This document shows positions 35,701 to 41,560 of a stretch of 64,000 nucleotides of DNA, one piece after another; within the stretch, counting starts at the first letter, position 1; the number at the start of each line of letters is the position of its first letter. The stretch is from assembly GCA_964019135.1 (NCBI GenBank), contig OZ025257.1, positions 42,549,798-42,613,797 on the forward strand, given 5' to 3'. The position numbers and the translations under genes were made by a program. The notes beneath the pieces were generated by a model. That model worked only from the letters and a program-made list of their open reading frames with translations. It searched no databases and was not told the origin of the DNA. Origin of the DNA: Arenicola marina (lineage: Eukaryota > Annelida > Polychaeta > Arenicolidae).

Positions 35701-38700
35701 TGACTGGCCTATACACAGGACGCCATGACTGGTCTATACACAGGACGCCATGACTGGTCTATACACAGGACGCCATGACTGGTCTATACACAGGACGCCG
35801 TGACTGGTCTATACACAGGACGCCATGACTGGTCTATACACAGGACGCCATGACTGGTCTATACACAGGACGCCATGACTGGCCTATACGCAGGATGCCA
35901 TGACTGGTCTATACACAGGACGCCGTGACTGGTCTATACACAGGACGCCGTGACTGGTCTATACACAGGACGCCATGACTGGCCTATACGCAGGATGCCA
36001 TGACTGGTCTATACACAGGACGCCGTGACTGGTCTATACACAGGACGCCGTGACTGGTCTATACACAGGACGCCGTGACTGGTCTATACACAGGACGCCG
36101 TGACTGGTCTATACACAGGACGCCATGACTGGCCTATACGCAGGATGCCATGACTGGCCGATACACAGGACGCCGTGACTGGCCTATACGCAGGATGCCA
36201 TGACTGGTCTATACACAGGACGCCGTGACTGGTCTATACACAGGACGCCATGACTGGTCTATACACAGGACACCATGACTGGTCTATACACAGGACGCCA
36301 TGACTGGTCTATACACAGGACGCCGTGACTGGTCTATACACAGGACGCCATGACTGGCCTATACACAGGATGCCATGACTGGTCTATACACAGGACGCCA
36401 TGACTGGTCTATACACAGGACGCCGTGACTGGTCTATACACAGGACGCCGTGACTGGTCTATACACAGGACGCCGTGACTGGTCTATACACAGGACGCCA
36501 TGACTGGTCTATACACAGGACGCCATGACTGGTCTATACACAGGACGCCATGACTGGTCTATACACAGGACGCCATGACTGGTCTATACACAGGACGCCA
36601 TGACTGGTCTATACACAGGATGCCATGACTGGTCTATACACAGGACGCCATGACTGGTCTATACACAGGACGCCATGACTGGTCTATACACAGGACGCCA
36701 TGACTGGTCTATACACAGAACGCCATGACTGGTCTATACACAGGACGCCGTGACTGGTCTATACACAGGACGCCATGACTGGTCTATACACAGGACGCCA
36801 TGACTGGTCTATACACAGGACGCCATGACTAGTCCATACACAGGACGCCATGACTGGTCTATACACAGGACGCCATGACTGGTCTATACACAGGACGCCG
36901 TGACTGGTCTATACACAGGACGCCGTGACTGGTCCATACACAGGACGCCATGACTGGTCTATACACAGGACGCCGTGACTGGTCCATACACAGGACGCCG
37001 TGACTGGTCTATACACAGGACGCCGTGACTGGTCCATACACAGGACGCCATGACTGGTCTATACACAGGACGCCATGACTGGTCCATACACAGGACGCCA
37101 TGACTGGTCTATACACAGGACGCCGTGACTGGTCTATACACAGGACGCCGTGACTGGTCTATACACAGGACGCCATGACTGGTCTATACACAGGACGTCA
37201 TGACTGGTCTATACACAGGACGCCGTGACTGGTCTATACACAGGCCGCCATGACTGGTCTATACGCAGGACGCCGTGACTGGTCTACACACAGGCCGCCA
37301 TGACTGGTCTATACACAGGCCGCCATGACTGGTCTATACACAGGACGCCATGACTGGTCTATACACAGGACGCCATGACTGGTCTATACACAGGACGCTA
37401 TGACTGGTCTATACACAGGACGCCGTGACTGGCCTATACACAGGACGCCATGACTGGTCTATACACAGGACGCCATGACTGGTCTATACACAGGACGCCA
37501 TGACTGGTCTATACACAGGACGCCATGACTGGTCTATACACAGGACGCCATGACTGGTCTATACACAGGACGCCATGACTGGTCTATACACAGGACGCCG
37601 TGACTGGTCTATACACAGGACGCCATGACTGGCCTATACACAGGACGCCGTGACTGGTCTATACACAGGACGTGACTGGCCTATACACAGGACGCCATGA
37701 CTGGTCTATACACAGGACGCCGTGACTGGTCTATACACAGGACGCCATGACTGGTCTATACACAGGACGCCATGACTGGCCCAGGAGTGGGAATTGAGGG
37801 AAAGGTGGTGGAGACAGAGGGGGAGGATTCGGGACCGAGGAAGCGGGGTGGGGACTGACGGAGACGGGTGGGGACTGACGGAGAGGGGTGGGGACTGATG
37901 GAGAGGGGTGGGGACTGATGGAGAGGGGTGGGGACTGATGGAGAGGGGTGGGGACTGATGGAGAGAGATGTGGACTGATGGAGAGGGGTGGGGACTGATG
38001 GAGAGGGGTAGGGACTGATGGAGAGGGGTGGGGACTGATGGAGAGGGGTAGGGACTGATGGAGAGGGGTGGGGACTGATGGAGAGAGATGTGGACTGATG
38101 GAGAGGGGTGGGGACTGATGGAGAGGGGTGGGGACTGATGGAGAGGGGTGGGGACTGATGGAGAGGGGTGGGGACTGATGGAGAGGGGTGGGGACTGATG
38201 GAGAGGGGTGGGGACTGACGGAGACGGGTGGGGACTGATGGAGAGGGGTGGGGACTGATGGAGAGGGGTGGGGACTGATGGAGAGGGGTGGGGACTGATG
38301 GAGAGGGGTGGGGACTGACGGAGACGGGTGGGGACTGATGGAGAGGGGTGGGGACTGATGGAGAGGGGTAGGGACTGATGGAGAGGGGTGGGGACTGATG
38401 GAGAGGGGTGGGGACTGATGGAGAGAGATGTGGACTGATGGAGAGGGGTGGGGACTGATGGAGAGGGGTGCAGACTGATGGAGAGGGGTGGGGACTGGTG
38501 GAGAGGGGTGGGGACTGATGGAGAGGGGTGGGGACTGATGGAGAGGGGTGGGGACATGTCCTCTGCGTGTGCAGTCTGCTAGAGGCCACGGCAGTAAGTG
38601 GAGACATGCCGCTGGTGCGATGGGGCGCGCGGACCAGGGGTGGGGGCGGAGTAGGGGGAGCACTTGTAGTTCTGAGGCCGTCTGGGGGAGGCATTCTGAT

Positions 38701-41159
38701 TAACAAGACCCTTCATTCTACGCTAAGAGCTGTATTCCTCAGAGACTAACCTTCCACATCTTGTGGCCAGGACACTCAACCAATGCCCTCTCTTACCTCC
38801 CCCCCCACCCCTCAACCCGCGCAGTCAAACAGCGGCAGTTCCAAGGACTGCAATCAGGTCAAATGGAGCCGGAACCTTGTTTATGGTGACTTGATGGTAG
38901 CGCCTCCCAGCGGCCACAGTTTCAATTCAACCGGAGATTGCGAAGGCGACCTGTGAGCAGCGATGTTCCTCGGTTGGATGCGCGTCTCTATTTCCCTTGT
39001 TCTGCGAATACCTCGCGCCTGAGGGAAGTCCACATCCCATTAAATGTGCTCACGTGGTTGTCACATGCCATAGTGCAAAAGATTAACGACATCACAAGAC
39101 ATAATTTGTCAAATATGTGTGTTACGTCACAAACTGTGTGCGTTATGGGTAAACGTGTGTGTTACGTCACAAACTGTGGGCGTTATTGGTAAACGTGTGT
39201 GTTACGTCACAAACTGTGTGCGTTATTGGTAAACGTGTGTGTTACGTCACAAACTGTGGGCGTTATTGGTAAACGTGTGTGCTACGTCACAAACTGTGGG
39301 CATTATTGGTAAACGTGTGTGTTACGTCACACACTGTGGGCGTTATTGGTAAACGTGTGTGGTGCGTCACAAACTGTGGGCGTTATTGGTAAACGTGTGT
39401 GTTACGTCACAAACTGTGGGCGTTATTGGTAAACGTGTGTGTTACGTCACAAACTGTGGGCGTTATTGGTAAACGTGTGTGCTACGTCACAAACTGTGGG
39501 CGTTATTGGTAAACGTGTGTGTTACGTCACAAACTGTAGGCGTTATTGGTAAACGTTTGTGTTACGTCACAAACTGTGGGCGTCATTGGTAAACGTGTGT
39601 GCTACGTCACAAACTGTGGGCGTTATTGGTAAACGTTTATGTTACGTCACAAACTGTGGGCGTTATTGGTAAACGTGTGTGGTACGTCACAAACTGTGGG
39701 CGTTATTGGTAAACGTGTGTGTTACGTCACAAACTGTGGGCGTTATTGGTAAACGTGTGTGTTACGTCACAAACTGTGGTCGTTATTGCTAAACGTGTGT
39801 GTTACGTCACAAACTGTGGGCGTTATTGGTAAATGTGTGTGGTACGTCACAAACTGTGGGCGTTATTGATAAACGTGTGTGTTACGTCACAAACTGTGGG
39901 CGTTATTGGTAAACGTGTGTGTTACGTCACAAACTGTGGGCGTTATTGGTAAACGTGTGTGTTATGTCTCGGGGTTTACGTTGTTGCCGATGTGATACCC
40001 CCCGTTGCCATGTAAACCCGACTGCATAGCAACATGTTGGATGTGCACCAAACATTAAGCGACGAGAGCCGAGCTGAAGGGTAAGGACAAGGTGGCGCCC
40101 CTTCCCACCCTACCCGCACCCCTCCTAAGTCACCCCTCCCAAGTCACGCTGCTCTTAATCAACCCTTCGCTGCAAATCGAATATCTGGTCAGTCAAGCAA
40201 AGAAAAGTCGTCATTATATTGTTTTGTGGCATTATTACTTGCGACTTGTGGGGCTGTAACTCACCTGCTATCTCCGGCACTGCCAGGCTGCTGGGGCCGA
40301 CGGGGTGGGTGGTGGGGGCCCGCTGACCCACCCCCAACACGGTGGTGGCTGTCGCGGGGGTGGGGGCGGCCCCGGGAGCCGCGTAGCTGCCTCGTCGGGC
40401 TTTGATCAGGGCTCTGGACGCAGGGAGGGCATGCCCCGCCGACCCATGTCGGGAGAAGGGGGGACCTTGGCTGGAGACGGGGTGTCCCGGGGTGGGGGCG
40501 AGAGGGCCCTGCGTGGAGGTCGGGGGCCCCGAGGTGGGGGCGGGAGGTCCCGGGGGAGCGGCGGAGACCCCCGCGGTTTCAGGGGCTTTTGCTGTCTCTG
40601 GGCTAAAGCCCCGGGGGTCCGGGCCCACCGCCCCCTGGGGGGTGGTGGTCCCGTTCACCCCCTCAATCATAGCGTCCCCCTCGGTAGCCATGGTGACCGC
40701 CTCCTCGCCATCATGGTCAAAGGCGGGGTTGTCCAGGCCCCCCCTCCTACCACCCTCAGCATCCTGCCCCACTGGTATGTGGAGGACATGGGGGAGGGAG
40801 ATGTGGATCAGTGGCGCCCCGGGCCCAACCCCGGCCACCGCCCCCACATCTACCCCCACCTCTACCCCAACCCCCGCCTCAACCCCCTCTCCACCCCGCA
40901 CCTCCATACTTGGCGGCAGGGCCCCCGGCGTGGGGGTGAGCGGGCGGTCCGCTTCCAGGGTCAGCTGACAGGTCGTCAGCAGTCCGCTGTCCACAGGAAC
41001 CGAGCCGGGGGGAGTGGGGGTGGGCACCCTGCGGGGGTCTCCCTCAGGGTCGGAGCTTGAGGTTGGCACCCTGGGCGGTTTTTTCTCGGGGCAGGCGTCG
41101 TCTGTCTGCTGAACGCCAACATTTTTCAGAACCTCCACACGGGACGATCTTCTAAACAT
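2557..41159 (-). CDS. CNGB: CNG channel beta subunit, spliced gene model (16 exons recognised)
   Basis: This is a cyclic-nucleotide-gated cation channel, modulatory beta type, a membrane channel opened by cGMP or cAMP, typically in sensory cilia. Coding segments from 5' to 3' on the minus strand: 40265-41159, 24828-24966 (acceptor uncertain), 22117-22354, 21451-21605, 18853-19053, 18011-18378, 17176-17226, 15611-15703, 14980-15044, 14446-14568, 13865-14006, 10588-10747, 8387-8484, 7930-8013, 7571-7689, 2557-2703. From 24828 to 2557 every junction agrees in phase, all acceptors end in AG, and all donors are GT except one GC. Beta-type hallmarks are the helix [18 protein letters not shown], a filter without the alpha-type glutamate, LIGQIRDIF after S6, and FGEISLLA followed by GGNRRTA. 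The final exon ends in a good donor, so the end of the C-terminus is missing. The first two exons do not join in phase, so at least one N-terminal exon is unresolved. CNGB1 and CNGB3 cannot be told apart here. Confidence 0.9.
2690..5140. repeat. 52-bp minisatellite carrying the CNGB 3' splice site, ~47 copies
   Basis: The unit is 52 bp. On the minus strand each unit contains a branch-point-like TTATTAAC, a pyrimidine-rich CTGTCTGTCTGTGCTGCCAG and the first 16 bases of the exon (CCTGCTGGCCCTGGCC). The leftmost copy is the real exon start at 2703. Confidence 0.97.
5243..7570. repeat. 54/39-bp minisatellite abutting a CNGB donor, ~48 copies
   Basis: The unit is 54 bp (55 in a few copies). A 39-bp variant lacking 15 bases is interspersed right of 6690. 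On the minus strand the units contain GTCAGTACC, identical to the first nine intron bases at 7570, and an acceptor-like pyrimidine tract ending CCCCCTACAG. Unit lengths of 54 and 39 are multiples of three, which creates long spurious open frames on both strands. Confidence 0.97.
7571..7689 (-). CDS. CNGB: CNGB exon: CNBD beta-roll
   Basis: Thirty-nine codons plus [22 protein letters not shown] then [14 protein letters not shown] matches the CNBD beta-roll and the start of the phosphate-binding cassette (FGEIS). Acceptor AAAATGACAG, donor GTCAGT at 7570. The last base of the large minisatellite to the left is the first base of this intron. The trailing AG plus C of the next exon gives the Ser of FGEIS. 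Confidence 0.92.
7930..8013 (-). CDS. CNGB: CNGB exon: start of the CNBD
   Basis: Exactly 28 codons in phase 0-0: [16 protein letters not shown] followed by [10 protein letters not shown]. This matches the beginning of the cyclic-nucleotide-binding domain (GCDRQMIFDML, YLPNDYVCKK). Acceptor GTATCTTCCAG, donor GTAATG. Confidence 0.92.
8058..8280. repeat. 19-bp array of CRE palindromes, 12 copies
   Basis: The unit is 19 bp with core ATGACGTCACTACTATCGA. Eleven of twelve copies keep a perfect TGACGTCA, the CREB/ATF consensus. It fills most of the 373-bp intron between the CNGB exons at 8387 and 8013. Confidence 0.95.
8387..8484 (-). CDS. CNGB: CNGB exon: C-linker end, followed by a GC donor
   Basis: Thirty-two codons, [18 protein letters not shown] to SKVQLFQ, matching the vertebrate stretch around LDLAIDVN and SKVALFQ. 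Acceptor GATTGGTTACAG. The donor reads CAG then GCGAGT: a GC-AG intron. The nearest GT would leave phase 1, but the next exon starts in phase 0, so the GC donor is preferred. Confidence 0.88.
8485..9007. other. CNGB intron sequence
   Basis: Unique sequence upstream (in gene sense) of the acceptor at 8485. No coding or RNA feature seen. Confidence 0.6.
9008..9225. repeat. ~43-bp tandem repeat, ~5 copies
   Basis: Units share GACCAATCACC, GCAAGCCCTTGTCGCTATAA and CCACGTT. A similar ACCAATCACCGCG lies at the CNGB acceptor near 8488, so the array may have been seeded by the other end of the same intron (inference). Confidence 0.9.
9228..10587. repeat. 33-bp minisatellite carrying the CNGB 5' splice site, ~41 copies
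   Basis: The unit is 33 bp with core AGCCAGGGAGAGGCACGG followed by TAAGTGTTTACTTAC. On the minus strand each unit contains GTAAGTAAACAC, which is also the first 12 bases of the intron at 10587. One position varies as A, C or G (GGTAAG/GGTCAG/GGTGAG), partly in alternation. The unit is a multiple of three, so the long open frames here are artefacts. Confidence 0.97.
10588..10747 (-). CDS. CNGB: CNGB exon: C-linker
   Basis: Fifty-three codons from [17 protein letters not shown] to [13 protein letters not shown], matching the CNG C-linker A'-B' helices (IGQMRDV, VKTWYEYTW). It follows S6 directly in phase 0. Acceptor GTCTTGCAG, donor GTAAGT at 10587, which is also the first base of the 33-bp donor-bearing array. 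Confidence 0.92.
10748..11544. other. CNGB intron sequence
   Basis: AT-rich unique sequence between the C-linker exon and the 31-bp array. Nothing recognised. Confidence 0.6.
11545..13850. repeat. 31-bp minisatellite, ~70 copies, interrupted once
   Basis: The unit is 31 bp with core AACTATGTTAATAAGGTACT then GTTGTACTT. A C/T dimorphism at two sites (CTGCTG/CTGTTG, TACTTG/TACCTG) forms mixed haplotypes. An unrelated insert of about 105 bp lies at 13503-13607. The array ends about 15 bases inside the donor of the pore exon. Confidence 0.97.
13865..14006 (-). CDS. CNGB: CNGB exon: pore helix, selectivity filter and S6
   Basis: Forty-seven codons. [18 protein letters not shown] is the pore helix and filter, with Asn where alpha subunits carry the pore glutamate (TIGE) and vertebrate beta subunits carry Gly (TIGG). 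[13 protein letters not shown] is S6. Acceptor CACTTCCTCAG, donor GTCATA (a weak match after +2). The 31-bp minisatellite begins about 15 bases beyond the donor. Confidence 0.93.
14007..14445. other. CNGB intron, AT-rich, no array
   Basis: Very AT-rich, with loosely repeated AATATTTAAAAT and ATCTGTAATATT motifs. It is one of the few CNGB introns without a minisatellite. Confidence 0.7.
14446..14568 (-). CDS. CNGB: CNGB exon: S5 and turret
   Basis: Forty complete codons. [20 protein letters not shown] is S5, and [18 protein letters not shown] matches the outer-pore region (vertebrate YEGIGTTRWVYDGEG). Acceptor GGTTGTAG, donor GTGAGT. The GC left over joins T of the pore exon to form Ala. Confidence 0.92.
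14569..15610. other. Two CNGB introns flanking the 14980-15044 exon
   Basis: Unique intronic sequence without long arrays. The larger intron has a G-run near 15139-15157. No other feature seen. Confidence 0.6.
14980..15044 (-). CDS. CNGB: CNGB exon: S4-S5 region
   Basis: Twenty-one codons plus two bases: [21 protein letters not shown], matching the conserved CNG stretch with FFEFNSRLESILSKAYVY. Acceptor GATCGCTGCAG, donor GTAAGT. The trailing AG pairs with the G that opens the next exon to give Arg (RVMRT; vertebrate RVIRT). Confidence 0.9.
15611..15703 (-). CDS. CNGB: CNGB exon: S3 and S4 start
   Basis: Thirty-one codons in phase 0-0. [14 protein letters not shown] is the S3 segment (vertebrate MDLLSLLPLDFLY). 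[11 protein letters not shown] is the arginine-bearing start of S4 (vertebrate NPLLRLPRCLK). Acceptor TATCTTCCAG, donor GTAAGT. Confidence 0.92.
15704..16629. other. CNGB intron sequence
   Basis: Unique sequence with a GGAGGAGG run near 16150, a CTCF-like motif at 16265 and G-runs near 16370. No coding potential. Confidence 0.6.
16265..16279 (-). promoter_or_regulatory. CTCF-like motif
   Basis: Minus strand CCGCCAGGGGGCGCC fits the vertebrate CTCF core (CCRSYAGRKGGCRSY) at every position. It lies in a CNGB intron. Confidence 0.5.
16630..17115. repeat. GTACAG-rich repeat: ~11-bp degenerate part, then 30-bp units
   Basis: The left part (16630-16810) is irregular ACAGATATGT-type repeat. The right part consists of about ten 30-bp units with TATGTACAGGCAGGTACATA and either CAGCTA or CAGTTA, many alternating. 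It lies in the intron, 60 bases from the donor at 17175. Confidence 0.93.
17176..17226 (-). CDS. CNGB: CNGB small exon (S2-S3 linker)
   Basis: Seventeen codons, [17 protein letters not shown], are bounded by CATTTTCCAG and GTAAGA in phase 0-0. They match the position and character of the CNG linker DKKDMRNNYLKSRRFK. It joins NGLFE upstream and [13 protein letters not shown] downstream without a frame change. Confidence 0.88.
17598..17700. repeat. 24-bp tandem repeat, 4 copies
   Basis: Four copies of GACCCACGCCCACCCACACA followed by GCCC, in the CNGB intron between 17227 and 18010. Confidence 0.9.
18011..18378 (-). CDS. CNGB: CNGB exon: S1, long S1-S2 loop, S2 and start of S3
   Basis: One hundred and twenty-two codons. 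S1 is [18 protein letters not shown]2 is [19 protein letters not shown], followed by [12 protein letters not shown], which matches the CNG consensus (RLQFVRGGD). Between them is an extracellular loop much longer than in vertebrate CNG subunits, with three N-glycosylation sequons (NIT, NVT, NET) and two cysteines. Acceptor CTGCCCAG, donor GTGAGC. The exon is well separated from arrays. Confidence 0.92.
18853..19053 (-). CDS. CNGB: CNGB exon preceding S1
   Basis: The exon encodes about 66 residues, [16 protein letters not shown] to [11 protein letters not shown]. The end ([16 protein letters not shown]) corresponds to the basic pre-S1 segment of CNG channels, for example IRFPTSIDP. Acceptor CCGGCAG lies at 19054 and donor GTGAGT at 18852. 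Its start phase matches the end of the exon at 21451, whose final G joins CT to give Ala. This means the large repeat-filled intron 19054-21450 can be removed cleanly. Confidence 0.88.
19235..20220. repeat. 27/24-bp minisatellite, ~37 copies
   Basis: The unit is GGAGACTTGCAGAGGGAGG followed by TACGGCTT (27 bp). Variants lacking three bases are 24 bp. Every length is a multiple of three, giving long spurious open frames on both strands. It lies in the same intron as the micro-exon-like array. Confidence 0.95.
20225..21450 (-). repeat. CNGB: ~62-bp minisatellite with exon end, donor and acceptor, 18 copies
   Basis: On the minus strand each unit is a C-run ending CCTAG, a 42-45 nt segment nearly identical to the last 40 bases of the CNGB exon at 21451-21605, and then GTGAGTGCCC. 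I count 18 units besides the true exon end. Four of them (near 20594, 20788, 20919 and 21058) have CTGAGT in place of the GT donor. The segments have no stop in the gene's frame and encode variants of [15 protein letters not shown]. Confidence 0.93.
21451..21605 (-). CDS. CNGB: CNGB exon with beta-specific N-terminal helix
   Basis: Fifty-one codons include [19 protein letters not shown], which closely matches the helix before S1 in vertebrate CNGB proteins (ELVKLFKERTEKVKEK, from memory) and is absent from alpha subunits. The last codons, [13 protein letters not shown], are reiterated in the array just downstream. The acceptor is CCCACCAG and the donor TCCG then GTGAGT. It starts by completing a codon split 2+1 and ends in phase 1, agreeing with both neighbouring exons. 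Confidence 0.9.
21606..21884. other. CNGB intron sequence
   Basis: Begins with a CT/C-rich acceptor tract, then AT-rich unique sequence. Nothing else seen. Confidence 0.6.
21885..22110. repeat. ~47-bp tandem repeat abutting a CNGB donor, ~5 copies
   Basis: Units contain CTATGACGTCACCACCAG, AATCAGGCGCCGCC and ACGTGGCA. Each carries a CRE palindrome (TGACGTCA) and a CCACGTGG palindrome. The array ends at the GTGAGTGACGTCATAG donor of the exon at 22117. Confidence 0.9.
22117..22354 (-). CDS. CNGB: CNGB N-terminal exon with basic phospho-site-like motif
   Basis: This exon holds 78 complete codons between acceptor CACCTGCAG and donor GTGAGT (22116), in phases 1 to 2. The protein begins (M)[13 protein letters not shown], is rich in Gly, Pro and Ser, and ends [22 protein letters not shown] fits a basophilic kinase consensus (inference). 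It joins in phase to the exon at 21605, giving DDSPTPGPF. A short minisatellite begins immediately beyond the donor. Confidence 0.8.
22355..24827. other. Large CNGB intron
   Basis: Mostly unique. It includes the inverted-repeat pair at 22653-23165, a C-rich tract at 23955-24035, and short GTGAGCGTCACTCA repeats at 24140-24235. No exon was recognised. Confidence 0.6.
22653..23165. repeat. Pair of ~33-bp inverted repeats ~450 bp apart
   Basis: CCCAAAACGTCATAGTGAC at 22669-22687 occurs in inverse orientation at about 23129-23149 as GTCACTATGACGTTTTGGG, with similarity extending to TTGTTAG on the outer side and AAAACGT on the inner side. This could be the terminal repeats of a non-autonomous DNA element. 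No target duplication was identified. Confidence 0.5.
24828..24966 (-). CDS. CNGB: CNGB N-terminal exon (5' end uncertain)
   Basis: The donor GTAAGTG at 24827 follows codons reading DVVIPLID and a single A. That A completes ATG with the TG that starts the exon at 22354, so the downstream junction is well supported. The 5' end is ambiguous. An acceptor at 24967 (GGCGGCAG) is part of a motif repeated in the adjoining 52-bp array. Acceptors with better pyrimidine tracts occur inside, at 24887 (CTGCCGCAG) and 24929. None gives phase 1 to match the exon at 40265, so an intervening exon is likely. The encoded residues ([22 protein letters not shown]) show no known domain. Confidence 0.6.
24955..25716. 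repeat. 52-bp GC-rich minisatellite, ~14.5 copies
   Basis: The unit is 52 bp with CCGCCCGCCTACTCCAGGCC, GGGTCTGGCGGGCGCC and CTGTCACCACCCTG. On the minus strand every unit contains GGCGGGCGGCAG followed by GGT, the same bases as one candidate acceptor of the exon at 24966. Three copies carry the variant CTGGGTCGGGCGGCCGCCGC. Confidence 0.95.
25717..26904. other. GC-rich unique island in the CNGB N-terminal intron
   Basis: CpG-rich sequence. CACTGCTACATCATTGGC is duplicated near 26030. A CTCF-like site is at 26647. Short minus-strand frames exist, but none resembles CNGB and splice phases could not be matched. Confidence 0.5.
26647..26661 (-). promoter_or_regulatory. CTCF-like motif
   Basis: Minus strand CCGCCAGGTGGCGCT fits the CTCF core throughout. 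It is the first of a cluster within 3.2 kb. Confidence 0.5.
26905..27345. repeat. 28-29-bp G-rich minisatellite, ~15 copies
   Basis: The unit is TCGGCAGTCGTGATGGGGGG followed by AGGGGGG. Length varies in the G-runs. A decayed G-rich and GTGGCGTGGGGGGC-type continuation runs to about 27515. It has G-quadruplex potential on the plus strand. Confidence 0.93.
27547..27561 (+). promoter_or_regulatory. CTCF-like motif
   Basis: Plus strand CCGCTAGATGGCGCT fits the CTCF core throughout. A partial inverted match (GAGGGGGCGCTA, minus strand) lies 25 bases to the right. Confidence 0.5.
27625..28160. repeat. 33-bp minisatellite, ~16 copies
   Basis: The unit is TGTGACACCTGTTTGTATGA followed by GCACCATATCAAT. 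The two open frames across it are multiple-of-three artefacts. Confidence 0.95.
28161..28727. other. Unique island between arrays
   Basis: Non-repetitive, with a CTCF-like site at 28429. No exon supported. Confidence 0.55.
28429..28443 (-). promoter_or_regulatory. CTCF-like motif
   Basis: Minus strand CCGCCAGGTGGCGCC fits the CTCF core throughout. It lies in the unique island between two arrays. Confidence 0.5.
28728..29632. repeat. 12-bp GCGGTGTGTGGG array, ~75 copies
   Basis: Short 12-bp units with occasional GGTGGG or TTGGG insertions and some decay to the right. A block containing GTGGGTGGGGCGGTG recurs near 28830 and 29033, suggesting a ~200-bp block duplication. The 12-bp period keeps all six frames open for long distances. 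Confidence 0.95.
29633..29929. other. Unique island between arrays
   Basis: CpG-rich unique sequence with CCATGGCGACCGATGCAGG followed by GTAAGC on the plus strand, and a CTCF-like site at 29796. The ATG-plus-donor pattern alone does not support an exon. Confidence 0.5.
29796..29810 (+). promoter_or_regulatory. CTCF-like motif
   Basis: Plus strand CCACCAGATGGCGCT fits the CTCF core throughout. It lies in the unique island between the 12-bp and 14-bp arrays. Confidence 0.5.
29930..31822. repeat. GGGGACTAGGCGTG array, ~14-bp unit with higher-order blocks
   Basis: The left 180 bases are GACTGGGTTTGAG-type repeats. From about 30290 the unit is about 14 bp (GGGGACTAGGCGTG and variants such as GCGCGGGGATTAGG). 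Variant units recur in fixed order, forming higher-order blocks: about 195 bp at 30365-30760 and shorter blocks to 31800. Confidence 0.94.
31918..33195. repeat. 36-bp TGACGT-bearing minisatellite, split by a LINE fragment
   Basis: The unit is AGAATATGACGTAGACTATG followed by ACGTGGAGTAAAGAGT. About seven copies lie at 31918-32182 and five at 33020-33195. Between them is the reverse-transcriptase fragment described separately. Both halves keep the same phase of unit type, so the array predates the insertion. Confidence 0.92.
32183..33018 (-). mobile_element. LINE fragment: RT C-terminal region, frameshifted
   Basis: Minus-strand segments in several frames show the standard LINE order: [84 protein letters not shown], and a terminal zinc-finger-like [12 protein letters not shown]. 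It is 5'-truncated, with about three frame changes. It ends at the last codons with almost no 3' UTR and lies inside the 36-bp array. The clade is not assigned (RTE- or CR1-like). Confidence 0.88.
33196..33721. other. Poly-purine and G-rich intron segment
   Basis: G-runs at 33240-33325 and a GGAGGGG-type purine tract at 33505-33612, able to form quadruplex or triplex structures. No gene. Confidence 0.7.
33722..37785. repeat. 25-bp minisatellite, ~162 copies (4 kb)
   Basis: The unit is ACGCCATGACTGGTCTATAC followed by ACAGG. Recurrent variants are CCATGAC/CCGTGAC, GGTC/GGCC and ACGCC/CCGCC. A 22-bp unit (GACGTGACTGG) appears at 34825 and again at 35272, within a larger block duplication. Confidence 0.97.
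37836..38556. repeat. 20-bp minisatellite, ~36 copies
   Basis: The unit is GGGGTGGGGACTGATGGAGA, very uniform, with sporadic GACGGAGACG and GAGAGATGTG variants. It is G-rich on the plus strand. The three-frame proline/serine-rich open frames on the minus strand are repeat artefacts. Confidence 0.96.
38557..39107. other. Unique sequence between two arrays
   Basis: A proline-rich minus-strand frame (38575-38700: [18 protein letters not shown]) resembles the composition of the N-terminal CNGB exon. A possible acceptor lies near 38702 but there is no convincing donor, so it is not called. Confidence 0.4.
39108..39965. repeat. 40-bp minisatellite with CRE-like TTACGTCAC, ~21 copies
   Basis: The unit is GTGTTACGTCACAAACTGTG followed by GGCGTTATTGGTAAACGTGT. 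It lies about 300 bases beyond the donor of the N-terminal CNGB exon. Confidence 0.96.
39966..40264. other. Intron next to the N-terminal CNGB exon
   Basis: Unique sequence following the donor at 40264. Nothing further recognised. Confidence 0.6.
40265..41159 (-). CDS. CNGB: CNGB N-terminal coding exon, low complexity
   Basis: About 298 open codons rich in Pro, Gly, Ala, Thr and Ser run from an ATG at 41159 (protein begins [13 protein letters not shown]) to a strong donor, GATAGCAG then GTGAGT, at 40264. A good acceptor (CTTGCTTTCAG) ends at 41177, 18 bases before the ATG, so a 5' UTR exon probably lies further right. The frame is open through the acceptor, so an upstream coding start cannot be excluded. 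The start resembles that of vertebrate CNGB3 (MFKSLTKV, from memory). The exon ends in phase 1. Its composition suits the disordered N-termini of CNGB proteins, and no domain is recognisable. The opposite strand is also open but looks like a GC-rich shadow. Confidence 0.7.
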
Positions 41160-41189
41160 GGCCGTTGTCGCTGGCACTGAAAGCAAGGT

Positions 41190-41560
41190 CAATAAATGTC
41201 AATCATAACGAGGTCACACCCATCATGTACCAATCATAACGAGGTCACTTCAATCATATATCAATCATAACAAGGTCACACCCATCATGTACCAATCATA
41301 ACGAGGTCACTTCAATCATATATCAATCATAACGAGGTCACATCAATCATGTATCAATCATAACGAGGTCACATCAATCATGTATCAATCACAACGAAGT
41401 CACGTCAATCATGTATCAGTCATAACGAGGTCACACCAATTATATATCAATCATAACGAGGTCACATCAATCATGTATCAATCATAACAAGGTCACACCA
41501 ATCATATATCAATCATAACGAGGTCACATCAATCATGTATCAATCATTAAAATATGCCAC
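41190..41560. repeat. ~31-bp tandem repeat, ~12 copies
   Basis: The unit is AATCATAACGAGGTCACATC followed by AATCATGTATC. It starts about a dozen bases upstream (in gene sense) of the acceptor of the N-terminal CNGB exon. It holds repeated AGGTCA half-sites, the nuclear-receptor-type hexamer (sequence observation only). Confidence 0.93.

Noticed and set aside
38575-38702. Extra CNGB N-terminal exon
   Set aside because: Composition fits and an AG lies near 38702, but no credible donor was found and the phase cannot be tied to either neighbouring exon.
37706-38706. SPHPSP-type proline-serine frames on the minus strand
   Set aside because: 20-bp array artefact.
40305-41060. 251-codon plus-strand frame
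   Set aside because: Antisense shadow of the CNGB N-terminal exon, which has matching splice sites on the minus strand.
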